Shown here in pieces: positions 45,899 through 55,367 of a stretch of DNA of 64,000 nucleotides. The notes below the pieces were generated by a model. It was not told the origin of the DNA. It saw nothing but the letters and a program-made list of their open reading frames with translations, and searched no databases. How positions within the stretch are numbered: position 1 is the first letter of the stretch; every line of letters begins with the position of its first letter. A program made the translations under genes and the position numbers. The stretch lies in contig VJWN01000011.1 of assembly GCA_007644065.1 (NCBI GenBank), positions 434,001 through 498,000 of the forward strand. Direction: 5' to 3'. This DNA comes from Margaritispora aquatica (Eukaryota > Ascomycota > Leotiomycetes > Helotiales > Discinellaceae).

Positions 45899-46342
45899 AT
45901 GGCGGCCCCCACTATACTCTATCGAGTTGAAGACGCAAGTTCTCGTGCAAGGTATACTAGGGGAAGGGGAATTTGTGCGGAGGACAGGAAAACTAAAGTT
46001 AATTTTCGCCCCGAGAACAACCCGCAGCTACGCAATGAACTTAGGAACCATATCAGATGGTCGAGAAGGGTACCAACGGTACTAATTTCAACATATTCCA
46101 AGAAGATGGTGGCTTCAGGAGAGGCGCGTCGGCGTGTTGCAGAGGGAAAGAGGGATGTCGTCGTTTATAAGATTGACAGTTGGAAGAAGAAGGATCGACC
46201 AATGGAATACCGTAACATGCTGGGCCTCATGCACAGACACGAAGTGGTGATTCCGCGGTGTGTAGGGGAAAACGCAGATCACGAATATGTCGTCCTCTAT
46301 AATGTGCCGGAGAGTGCAGTTGTGAGTTGGGAGGAATATTGA
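45899..46342 (+). CDS. DUF7587-like small protein, possible ADP-ribosyltransferase-like fold
   Basis: 147 residues from ATG at 45899, which lies in a strong CACCATGG context downstream of a TATA box. The frame is open upstream to an ATG at 45704, which would add 65 low-quality residues. The order of landmarks is ILYRVEDASSRARYTRGRGI, NELRNHIRW, VPTVLISTYSKKMVASGEAR, DVVVYKIDSW and VIPRCVGENADHEYVVLY. This matches fungal DUF7587-type proteins as I recall them. The arrangement of an Arg after the first strand (YRV), STYS mid-domain and a late Glu (VGE) resembles R-S-E ADP-ribosyltransferases. That is my inference and needs structure comparison. There is no signal peptide, so it is likely intracellular. 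Confidence 0.7.
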   Translation: MAAPTILYRVEDASSRARYTRGRGICAEDRKTKVNFRPENNPQLRNELRNHIRWSRRVPTVLISTYSKKMVASGEARRRVAEGKRDVVVYKIDSWKKKDRPMEYRNMLGLMHRHEVVIPRCVGENADHEYVVLYNVPESAVVSWEEY

Positions 46343-47572
46343 ACGATGTTCGAAACCGTTGTCGGTTTGTTATGGGAGGGAAGTGGGTTGAGGATTTAGT
46401 CGCTTGGTGGAAAGTTGAATTCTGAGCGTCTCCCTGTCGATCTACTACAATATAGTTACCAGTTCTAAGTTTTGACTCTTCTGTGCACTCTCAAGTATCC
46501 TTTCGCTTCCATTCAGACTTCCGATTTCCTTGACTTGATTTCCTACAGCAGCATCTTTACCTTCACCAGTGATTTGAACAAGTTCCGATATGGCCATTCG
46601 TTCCTCCAATAAATTCCAGCGTTGCCCTATAATGAAAACCCTACTCCTGACTTCTCCAACATCCATTCTGTATGGTAATCTCACAATCACTATGGTGAAT
46701 TTTCCTTCGTCTAGAATTCCTTTCCATTCACCCAGGGGGAGCACACCTCCACGTGTCATAGGTAGGCAGCAGGGTAGATCATTCGAGAAACCTGCTCCTC
46801 CACCACATACGTGACTGAGCAACAGACGCATGTCTGGTTTTGTCTGATAGTTCTTTTTTAAAGAGCCAGCACTGATGACCACTGCCACGCTTCAAGGGAA
46901 GGGGGATAGCTACTCATTATCAGAATGCCAGACGCAGAGTGAGATTCTTCTCCACGAATTGATGCATACCATGCTTGCAGATTCTGGCATGAGCCAAAAG
47001 TCTTTGAGCGTCGTAGTCTCTTGATCCAAGAGTTCAGGATCCAGTCCTGCCACCTCGGCGCTGTCAAGGGTCTCCTGAGGTATTCATTGTACTATTTACA
47101 CATCCATGCATTTACATCGAAGAATGATGCACAGAAGCGTTATTTCGGTTTGCTCTTTGTTTTGGCTGAGGCTACCTTAGGCTTTTGTTTGATGTCGATC
47201 ATGTGACCCCGCTGTGAGCATCGATGATGTGAGGTGGGTCGTAGTGAGTTAAGCTTATTTCCTAGGATCTGTGCGGGCACTGCATCTATGGAGCACATGA
47301 GAGTTGCGAGTATAGATCCGTTTATATTTGATTGCTACTTTAATAGATGGCAGACGCATTCCAGCTCTAAACATCATGAGGTAAGTCTTTTGGCTAATGT
47401 GGCATGGTTCTTATCTTCCCAACCCTACATTCTTATTACGAACTGCCTATTCAAACTAAACTGTGACTCTTTTGCACGTTAGTGCTAGGTACTTCAAAAT
47501 CTAAAGTCAACTGTGAGCTGGGTATCTTTGACACGTGACTAGACCTTTTCCATCGAAAGCTTACCTAAGGTA
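46343..47572. other. Intergenic with one unsupported minus ORF
   Basis: The minus frame 46445-46888 (147 codons) has protein-like charge composition in its second half, but no motif, no clear promoter and no splice partner. I do not call it a gene. Confidence 0.35.
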
Positions 47573-47826
47573 CCTAACGTCCCACCCTACGTAGCGAGAC
47601 ACCCTGTGTGCCGAGACAGACTAATGCAATTGAATGAATTTCGAGATTTATAGATTGCTATATTTAGAGGAAGAGTGTGACGAATATATTGCTAACTCTA
47701 AATATGACTACTTTTTACTATCGTTGGTTTAAAGGAGATATTACAAATAAAAAATAAAAATCCTTGTGATTTTATTGATCCGTCTCGGCATATAGGGTGT
47801 CTCGCTACACAGGGAGAGACGTTAGG
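47573..47826. mobile_element. MITE 1, 254 bp, TA-flanked, ~53-bp terminal inverted repeats
   Basis: Both ends begin CCTAACGTC and are bordered by TA (47571-47572 and 47827-47828). The two ~53-bp inverted repeats agree at about 44 positions and share the block GTAGCGAGACACCCT. Eight of nine differences are transitions, as expected from age or RIP. There is no coding capacity, and the core is AT-rich. A TA target duplication places it with Tc1/mariner-type elements moved by a transposase elsewhere. Confidence 0.85.
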
Positions 47827-47836
47827 TAGGTAGGTA

Positions 47837-48219
47837 CAGTGGGGTGCAAAAAGTTTGACCACCCCTCCCCCCTTGTAACTTTTATGCCAAGAGTAAATTA
47901 CTACTTTTGGTAGTAATATATACGCTGCTTTAAAGAAACATATTCTGTCTAAAAGTAATACTACAACTCGTAGGAAACAATTAAGCGCTAAATATACTCG
48001 TAGATCTCTAAGATTAATTATCTTTAATAGTATATTTAGATAATCTACGAAAATTACTAAGGATTGTATTACTTATACATCTAACTCCTGACTAGGAGGT
48101 CACATGAGTTAATAGCAATGCTATAAGGCAGCGTGCGTATTACTACCGAAAGTAGTAATTGAATCTTGGCATAAAAGTTACAAGGGGGGAGGGGTGGTCA
48201 AACTTTTTGCACCCCACTG
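47837..48219. mobile_element. MITE 2, 383 bp, TA-flanked, foldback element with 56-bp perfect inverted repeats
   Basis: Ends CAGTGGGGTGCAAAAAG... are perfectly inverted for 56 bp, and imperfectly for about 40 bp more. TA lies on each side (47835-47836 and 48220-48221). No ORF is present. The CAGTGG...GCAAAAAG ends resemble Tc1-like fungal transposons. The long perfect stem implies a recent insertion or conversion and would fold into a strong hairpin if transcribed. It lies about 245 bp upstream of the small membrane-protein gene at 48465. Confidence 0.9.
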
Positions 48220-48464
48220 TAGCGTTTGACTGCTCGCGCACTAATCTCGATCTGGGGCTCACTTATTTCGCCTGACGCTTGACGCTTGACGCTTGACGCT
48301 TGACATTTCTACCCGCGCTCCCCGACCTACCTACCTAACCAGAAACCAAAAATAATTATTGCCATCACTTTCCAGATCCTCAAGCATAAAACAACAGATC
48401 AATTCCTCATCTGTACCGCTCTCTAAGTCACTACAAGTTGGCCCCTACCAAACAACCACGAAAC
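48220..48464. other. Promoter region of the 56-residue gene
   Basis: Between MITE 2 and the start codon. It contains the TGACGCT array and a CCTACCTACC stretch. Confidence 0.4.
48273..48300. repeat. TGACGCT 7-bp tandem repeat
   Basis: Four perfect copies plus a partial fifth. Confidence 0.85.
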
Positions 48465-48635
48465 ATGCGCGCTTTTACATCATGGTGGCGCTCCCTGACG
48501 CCAATGGGCAGGATTTCATACGCAACGAACGTCCCACTAGGTATCGCGGGGGCTTTGTTCTTGAAAGAGTATCTGATGGACAAGTTGCAAAAGAAAGAAA
48601 ATGCACCAGTTACAGTGTCTTCTGGCTCGGAATAA
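48465..48635 (+). CDS. 56-residue membrane microprotein, paralogue A
   Basis: Starts at the only in-frame ATG (A at -3) after an open frame lacking ATG. Residues 1-8 precede the motif WWRSLTPMGR; a hydrophobic segment, NVPLGIAGALFLKEYLM (about 22-38), is followed by a short charged tail (DKLQKKE). It shares the pattern W-R-[SA]-L-T-P-M-x-R-x6-N-V-P with the gene at 49609-49851, so I treat it as real despite its size. The small size, basic N-terminus and single membrane segment suggest an organelle (mitochondrial) membrane microprotein, but targeting is not proven. The stop is TAA at 48633. Confidence 0.55.
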   Translation: MRAFTSWWRSLTPMGRISYATNVPLGIAGALFLKEYLMDKLQKKENAPVTVSSGSE

Positions 48636-49608
48636 TTGTTGATTGTTGTATTTATGCGGCTCCTGGAGAGGGCATAATCTTGTGCACCGTTATTTATTGG
48701 GAGGGGGACTGAACTTGCGCTATGGGAGGGGAGGGGAGGTTTTAGGGGCCACCAATCTTTTTTACCAGCACATTGTGGTCACAATTAGTGCCGTGGGAGA
48801 AGAAGGATTCAAATGTGAATAGCAAGGATACCTCCATGCTCTACACCAGGGTGTCTTATTGTTGTATTTATTGTATATGTCGTCTTCCCCACTGAACGGC
48901 ATTCCACAGTAGGTGCACCGCAATCTTCCATAATTTCCTCATTTCTAGTGACGACCCCTAACCCCCCAAATTGAACTCAATCGGACTATATATCAATCTT
49001 CCCCGTTACATACCACTGCTATCCAGCTCAAGGATCCTTTATATCGTCCTCGTCCTCCCAGAGTCTGCCAGCAATATTCCCGTAATCCAAGTATCACTTC
49101 CAGCTTTTCTCGCACTAGTCTTTGCCATCCATCCCCAGTAGAATCAACTTTCGTCATTTTCAGGCTTCCTACTACTTCAGAATTTGGTTGCTTTCCAGTA
49201 CTGACACGTCTTGGCAGCCAGCGTTACCATATATCAGTCCCAATAAATGTTGTGTTATCTTTCGTCTCCAATGGGGAGGCTGTGTCTTTCCATTCTCAAC
49301 TATTTATACAAGGCGTGTAGAGGTGAGCTCCGAATGAGATTGCAAGCCGAATGACTGAGCGTAACACAAGTTCGAATTATGCTGGTTTCGATTCGTGCCC
49401 AGGTGGTAGAGTTGAGATAAAGTAGTGCAAAGTCTTTTTCCGGCACTCGGAAACATCTGGGGAGGCTGTGCCTTTCGGCTTGAGGGTCTTACAGACAGCG
49501 CCATCGGGCCGCCTACGAGTTTGTAAAGTCAGATACGTCTTGAGTAGAGAGCGTGCTTTTGAGACTGCTGAGGACTTACCGCATGCCCGGGGTTGCTCTT
49601 TAGTTCTT
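48636..49608. other. Spacer between the two convergent microprotein genes
   Basis: This 1 kb stretch contains the two 3' flanks. No other gene is recognised. Confidence 0.4.
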
Positions 49609-49851
49609 TCACGCCTTCCGATCCGCCGCCGGGCCCGTCACCTTAGAGGGATGATTCGATTCCATGGAAGATTTCTCGGCAGAGGTTCTTTGAGGCCGCT
49701 CTAGGGACTTCTGGTACGCAGAAATCCCATAGCAAGCCACGAACATGCCAATCATCTTGGGGGGTACGTTGAGAACCAGATTGTTCCTGTCCATAGGTGT
49801 CAGGGCACGCCAGCCGGCGAGGGTTCGAGAAAGGAAGTTGCGAAAGAACAT
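49609..49851 (-). CDS. 80-residue membrane microprotein, paralogue B
   Basis: The minus frame starts at ATG 49851 with A at -3. The N-terminus MFFRNFLSRTLAGWRALTPM is basic and amphipathic, as in mitochondrial presequences or matrix-facing helices. A membrane segment (MIGMFVACYGISAY, about 37-50) and a polar tail follow. The W-R-A-L-T-P-M-x-R...N-V-P block is shared with the 56-residue protein at 48465. The tail differs and is longer. Family and function are not recognised. Confidence 0.55.
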   Translation of the reverse strand: MFFRNFLSRTLAGWRALTPMDRNNLVLNVPPKMIGMFVACYGISAYQKSLERPQRTSAEKSSMESNHPSKVTGPAADRKA

Positions 49852-50499
49852 CTTTGCGATGTGGTCTCCGTTGCAATAAATAATCTTGGGATAAGAATAA
49901 ACGCTATTGATATTTATTGCCTAGTAGTCGCGAGAGGTAGAGAAAAGGAGAGTCTGAGAGACATGATGATCATATACTCCAAAGCCATACTCATCGCTCT
50001 TGCCTTACGATCTTCGTTTGCGACACAGGTCGTATGGTGTTGAGTGGAATTTTCAATCGCACCTTCAAATACTTCCTCAACACCTCTGTCCCATATCGCT
50101 AACTCTGTTTTAAATCAAACAATGCTACTGTGTGGAATTTTTATAGTTAAGAAGCTATGTTTACTTAAATGTCTTTGTCGATTGTCCCAGGTCTTTGAAC
50201 TCAAGTACCTATTTTGAGCGCATCTCAATTGTTCGTACTTCTGTACACTCTTTATGGCAGTAGTCTACAAGCTGTAGACTTCAACAAAGGCATTCAAATT
50301 GAAAGAATCACTGAAGATATATAGATGCAAAGTTCTCCTTGCTGTCGCTGAGCGTTCAATTCTATATTCTAGTCCTTCAATCTGTTCTATACAATTTATT
50401 GTTTTCCACCTCTCATTTAAAAGCACGACAGGATCGTGTCCATTCGAATCCATCATCATATTTAATTCTTCAGACATACTTACCTAAAAGAATCTCAAA
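49852..50499. other. Intergenic, divergent promoters
   Basis: This 0.65 kb stretch lies between microprotein B (minus) and the next plus-strand gene. Nothing specific is seen. Confidence 0.4.
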
Positions 50500-52179
50500 A
50501 TGGACAACTCGCAAGCAACCTCTCGATATATCGAGGCCCCTAAGCAATTCGAAGAGACGAATGTTCTTAATGACTTCGATTTCGAAGAGTTTGAAACATT
50601 CATGAACTTGAATCCCAGCCTGACAGCTATGCCAACTACGCCGATTATGCCAATTATGCCAACAGGATATGATGTAGAAGAGCACGAGGCCTTGTTAGAT
50701 CTGCCTCTTAGGCCCTTTCCATCAAAAGACTGGGCTGAAGACAATGAGCAACCCACGGTCACGCCATTATCAGCTCCATTGCCAGCAATGGGCGAGTCAG
50801 CAGAACTACCGCCTATTTTCCAACAAAGCGAGTTCTCAATTCCCGAATTGCCCTCTTTGAACCTATTTGTGGATTATGGTCAGCAGCCATCAGCGCCAAT
50901 ACCACAAAGAGAACAAAGACTAAGTCCGGTGTATTTTAATCCTATTCTCAACTCTTTCAGTCATCCACACCCCGCTCTCAAAATTATTGACAGGCTGCTA
51001 TTTCCCTTCTCTCGGGAACTGCAACTGGCACTTGAGCATGAGCTATCCCTCCAAACGCCAGCCCAAGGCCAGGATCCATGGCGCCAGCACTCCCGGCATG
51101 CCTATGATTCGAGGCGCATGAGCAATAATTTCCAACCCATCCCAGGACGCACACTTCCCACCTCCCCTCCTGCAGCTCCCATCCCGCCACCAGTAATCTC
51201 CACATATGAACCGAGTATAGCAGACTCGACGACAAAGAAAGCAGGTAGCAAGCGTACAAATAACATCAAGAAATTCAATCCCACAGCCTTCTATTCCCCT
51301 CTCCAACACGCACCGCAATCATGGGGCCAGGGTGCCTATCAAGGAGAGACGCTCTTCCAGTACACAGCTTTAGGCGAGCTGAACCCGACTAGTACTTACA
51401 GCCCCCAGGAGATCATCACCTACATTTCGCTCCATCCCCTGAATAGCTATGACACCAAGCGTTCTGGCTTGACAATGTGGATTCAAGTCGCGCCCGCTGA
51501 CAGCGAGAAGCGATATGGAAATTCAAAGTCAAACAAGTGTCGTTTCGAATGCTGTCCCGATCCTCAACGCACCATTCGCAAAGGCGACTTTCGCGTCGCA
51601 TTTGATGAGCAGCATAGCCAAGGTTTGAACACCGACCCTTTCCACAATGCAGGATACGTCCATCTGTACTGCATGGAAAAATTCATTGACTTCCCTTCGA
51701 TTTGCAAGTCATACAATGTGCGGCCAGACACACGTAAGCTGAAGGAAGGCAAAAACAAGATGGCTATCACGAGAGATCATGAAAGCATGCAGGATATTGT
51801 GTTAGCTTTCATTCAGACCGCAACACCATGGAGTGAATTTGGCGGTGGTTGCAGGCCCGAAGATTATTATGAACATACCCTGTGTTACCAACTCACTGTT
51901 GAGCATCTCAGCCGTCAACCAAAGCACTTGCAAAAGGTCCGCGAGCAAAGGGGAGGCAATAGCATTGATACACATCTAAACAACCTCGATAAGTATCTTG
52001 CTGGTCGCAAAGAGCATGAAGATCAACGGAGAGCAGGCCTGAGACCTAGTCGCGGAATCAAAGGCTCGAGGAAGCGCCGGGCAGATGACGAGGACGATTG
52101 GGATGAAGTATTGGATGATGACATCCTGGAAACAGTCCCAATGAGTGGACGCTCGGCAAAGAGAGCTCGGAAATATTGA
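50500..52179 (+). CDS. Unrecognised protein with conserved Cys-containing core and basic C-terminal tail
   Basis: Intronless, 559 residues. The N-terminal ~270 residues are Pro/Gln/Ser-rich with short acidic hydrophobic patches (DFDFEEFETFMNLNP), similar in look to transcription activation domains. The central part, 295-480, seems ordered. It reads YTALGELNPTSTYSPQEII, MWIQVAPADSEKR, CRFECCPDPQRTIRKGDFRV, and AGYVHLYCMEKFIDFP. The spaced Cys/His residues could bind metal. The C-terminus has basic clusters (KGSRKRRADDEDDWDE and SAKRARKY) suggesting nuclear import. I infer a nuclear protein, possibly regulatory, but recognise no DNA-binding family. The gene is well separated from neighbours and uses the first ATG of the frame. 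Confidence 0.8.
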   Translation: MDNSQATSRYIEAPKQFEETNVLNDFDFEEFETFMNLNPSLTAMPTTPIMPIMPTGYDVEEHEALLDLPLRPFPSKDWAEDNEQPTVTPLSAPLPAMGESAELPPIFQQSEFSIPELPSLNLFVDYGQQPSAPIPQREQRLSPVYFNPILNSFSHPHPALKIIDRLLFPFSRELQLALEHELSLQTPAQGQDPWRQHSRHAYDSRRMSNNFQPIPGRTLPTSPPAAPIPPPVISTYEPSIADSTTKKAGSKRTNNIKKFNPTAFYSPLQHAPQSWGQGAYQGETLFQYTALGELNPTSTYSPQEIITYISLHPLNSYDTKRSGLTMWIQVAPADSEKRYGNSKSNKCRFECCPDPQRTIRKGDFRVAFDEQHSQGLNTDPFHNAGYVHLYCMEKFIDFPSICKSYNVRPDTRKLKEGKNKMAITRDHESMQDIVLAFIQTATPWSEFGGGCRPEDYYEHTLCYQLTVEHLSRQPKHLQKVREQRGGNSIDTHLNNLDKYLAGRKEHEDQRRAGLRPSRGIKGSRKRRADDEDDWDEVLDDDILETVPMSGRSAKRARKY

Positions 52180-52572
52180 TGCAGCTGGTCTGCGTTAATA
52201 TTTGAGTGCAAGAAAAGAAAGACTGGCATAGCATTTTGATAGCGTTTTTAGCGAGTATATATATCTATTGTCAATTTGATATCTGGGCAATAACTTTATG
52301 GATACAACATGCGACAGCTTTTTGAGCGCTTGCTTAACATATATACACGAACATAAAAAGGTTATAACCTTACATCAACTCTCTGAGGTAACGAAAGACT
52401 ACGATCATTAACAGAATCCTTTCTGGTGACAGCCTTTCTTTATATGGGGTGAGAGCTTGTCGAGGCTGTTAGACAAGAGGATGTTTGGCACTTTGATTTG
52501 ATCGCCGAATGCTGAAACTATGATACGAGCGCTCTGAATATAAAGCAACTAGATAAAAATTAACATGTAATC
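52180..52572. other. Tail-to-tail spacer
   Basis: This 0.4 kb stretch lies between the 3' ends of two convergent genes. No feature is seen. Confidence 0.4.
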
Positions 52573-54994
52573 TTACACTTCGATCAATCGATCCGCTGGA
52601 GGTGCCTCAGTATTTCCTGATGCACTCTCACCTGACACCTCATTCCCGCTATTTTCAGCAGGCTGCTCAGCTTCTGCATTGGCGGCAGCTTCCTCTGCAT
52701 TTTCTGCTTCAATCTGTCTCTGCCGCTCAGCTTCCGCAGCAGTAGCTTCGGCCTCTCTGGCTGCGATATGTCGTTCTCCTACACCAGGTACCAGACTCGC
52801 AAGAAATAGCAGTAAAGCATGCTCAGCACGACGAAATTGGGTAAATAGCCATCCTTGATTTTGACGTCGTTGTGCAAGTATTCGTGCAGCTGCCTCGGCT
52901 GGAGTAGGCTCTGGTGCTCTCCGTCTTCTCCGAATGTTTGGATTGGCTTCATTATTTTCCTCGATTGGGCGGCCAGCTGGGGCAATTGGCGCAGCATTGG
53001 CCGCAGGAACCAAGGCAGCATCTGGACCAGCTAGGGGCAACAATGCTTCGAGATGTTGCCTGATTGGGGCCCAAAGCTGTTCTGCAACACCGTTCAATAT
53101 GCCAGTATTGGCAATGAACAATATAAGTGCCAAGCCACAGATAATGATAAGGCGTGTCCAGCTTGTGTTCCCGGATGTAAAGAACCAAATGAAAACACCT
53201 AGTCGAATAAGGAGCCATATGCTGGGAAGAAGCTGGGCAACTAGTGCCCCTACGCCAGGATTTGCATGAGGTGCATGTAGAACTTCTGGGATATTGTCTG
53301 GCTGATTTCTAGCCTGACGACGACCTGGACGATGAGCTGGCCTGTTTCTGAACTCTGGTAGTGCAGCAGCTGGATCTTGCACCAAGTTTGAACCGGCCAC
53401 AGGTGAATGACGCCTTGAAGATGGTCGTGGTGTCCAATAGACTCCAGTATTGCTCACAAGAAGCGCCTGTGGACCCGAAGGAGATGATAATATGTACGCC
53501 GTAGTGTCGCCTGTGATTTGTGCATTTGCTGTGACAGAGGCTTGAGAGGCAGAGTTGGGTAGGATTGAAGTAGGAGGTGAATTATTGCTTGTAGATGGAG
53601 TACCAGAAGTCTCTGTTCGTTGATCCATAGGTACAGACGAGGTTGGTGCAGCAGGGGGAATGGAAGCGGCAGAAGGGTTGGTGGGAATTCCCTGCATATG
53701 ATTCTGTGCGTGATTCAATCTATCAGCATTGCGCAGAATTGCTTGAATTTCTTGCACAGGGTCAGGGCGTATATTCACTTGATGATTCATTTGTAAATTG
53801 GTAAATGGTCCTTGTACATTTCGGAAACCTGGAGGAAGGGGGGCATGAATGTGGGGAGGTGGAGGTGGATGATGGTGAACATGATGGTGGTGATGGCCAC
53901 CATCTTGCGGGATCGTCGTAGTTGTCTCATTTACTGTCATTTGCCATCTTTGGCCATTTGGTCCGATTCCTTCTCTCGTGTATGTGGTTGTGTGGTCAGG
54001 TCGAAGAACATTTGGACTAGCACGTCCGGACCCGGGAACAGCACCCGGAGTTGGTGGCATGACTGGGATATCCTGTGCTCCATGGAGTCCTTGAGCTGCT
54101 CTTTCTCGTTGATGTTGATGGACGAGGTTCTGAAATGGCTGGAAACCTGGTGGAAATGGTGCCATTGGAGCTTGCCGCTGAGGAACCCCAAACATGACTT
54201 GCATACCTCCAACTATAGGTTGAGGAGCATTCATTGTATTTGGTGGAGCTAAGGCACGCATTCTCTGTTCAAGCACCCCAATGTCCTGGTAGAGGCGTGC
54301 TGCCTCACGCTGCATTTGTTGCAATCTCAATGCTTGGCTATTGACATCTGGGTGTTGTATAACTTGGGGCTGGTGAATAATTTGAAATCCTGGAAGCTGC
54401 TGCTGTGCATGCATACCTTGCGCCTGGCTTAAAGGTGTGGACTGTGGACGTGGGGGGAATGTTGGTGTGAAAGCTCGAGGTATTGCATTGTTGTTTAATA
54501 CAGACTCTGGAGCTATTGCTGGTATTGCAGCAGAAGACTCTGCTGGTGCTGGAGGTGCAGGCGGTAGGACAAGATGCATGTTCTTAGGCTCGTGAGATGC
54601 AAGCTACGAAATTGTTAGATAGCGCTCTTTGAGTTTCTATTTATGCCTAGAGTTGTAGGAGCCATACTAATTCTTGCCCAAAGACATCCAACATTGTATC
54701 GGTTTCCCTACTAAGCAACCTCCCCCGATATATAAGTCTTTGACTCTCCGGCTTCGAAGGGAGAGAATCCCGGATTTTCTCTTTGAGCTGTTTGATAGTT
54801 GTAGTTGCTGGGAGATGTGGAAAGCTTAGTGTTGCTTCTGATGCATTCGATATGACCTGCAGAGTGAAATTCAAGGGCTCTGGAGTCTCTTCTTCTTTTG
54901 TAGGTGCAGATTCCTCAGCCTTTGGTTCGGCAATAGGCTCATTGACACTAGATGAGACTGCCATGGCTGGCTTGGAGGTAGACGGATCAGACAT
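52573..54994 (-). CDS. HERP/Usa1-like ER membrane protein with N-terminal ubiquitin-like domain
   Basis: Predicted ERAD scaffold, 785 residues, complement(52573..54603, 54668..54994), one 64-nt intron inside the ubiquitin-like domain. The UBL (about 40-120) reads FTLQVISNASEATLSFPHLP, TTTIKQLKEKIRDSLPSKPE, QRLIYRGRLL and MLDVFGQELL, then MHLVLPP. A long Pro/Gln-rich, disordered middle with a His-rich run (HHHHHVHHH, about residue 350) follows. Near residue 570 two closely spaced membrane segments occur (IWLLIRLGVFIWFF, IIICGLALILFI), as in HERP and yeast Usa1, which recruit Derlin and the Hrd1 ubiquitin ligase. The C-terminus is a charged Ala/Glu coiled-coil. Assignment rests on architecture, not on a conserved catalytic motif. 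It shares a 373-bp promoter region with PSD1. Confidence 0.82.
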
Positions 54995-55367
54995 GATGAT
55001 GTGCTGTGTTGGTTGTTTGGGAGCTTGAAGAAGATATGTATATGTTGCTATTGATAATCTAGGTAGAATTCAACTCTCCCATAATATCAATTTGGCCAAT
55101 TTCATTTAGTAGCGGATAGCAAGATAAACCGAGAGCTTCAAACGAGAGATGATGAGCTTGGAGAGGAAGTTGATGGATTAAATGTGACCATGCTGTCCTT
55201 AATTGCACAATGAGGGACCTCCAGATTGATAATGGTCGGGTAAACATCGGTAAACCTGTAGGAGTATCAGCAGAAGCAAAGCATTATGACGACTTGCCCA
55301 CTGATCATCAATTCTATGCTGCTGAACCACAAATACAATCCCTAATGCAATTGTGTATTGATTCTAG
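54995..55367. promoter_or_regulatory. Shared divergent promoter of the HERP/Usa1-like gene and PSD1
   Basis: Only 373 bp separate the two start codons, and the genes face away from each other, so their promoters must overlap or abut. No clear TATA box is seen on either side. Confidence 0.6.

Noticed and set aside
46445..46888. 147-codon minus-strand ORF
   Set aside because: Composition is partly protein-like, but no motif, promoter, splice partner or homologue is recognisable.
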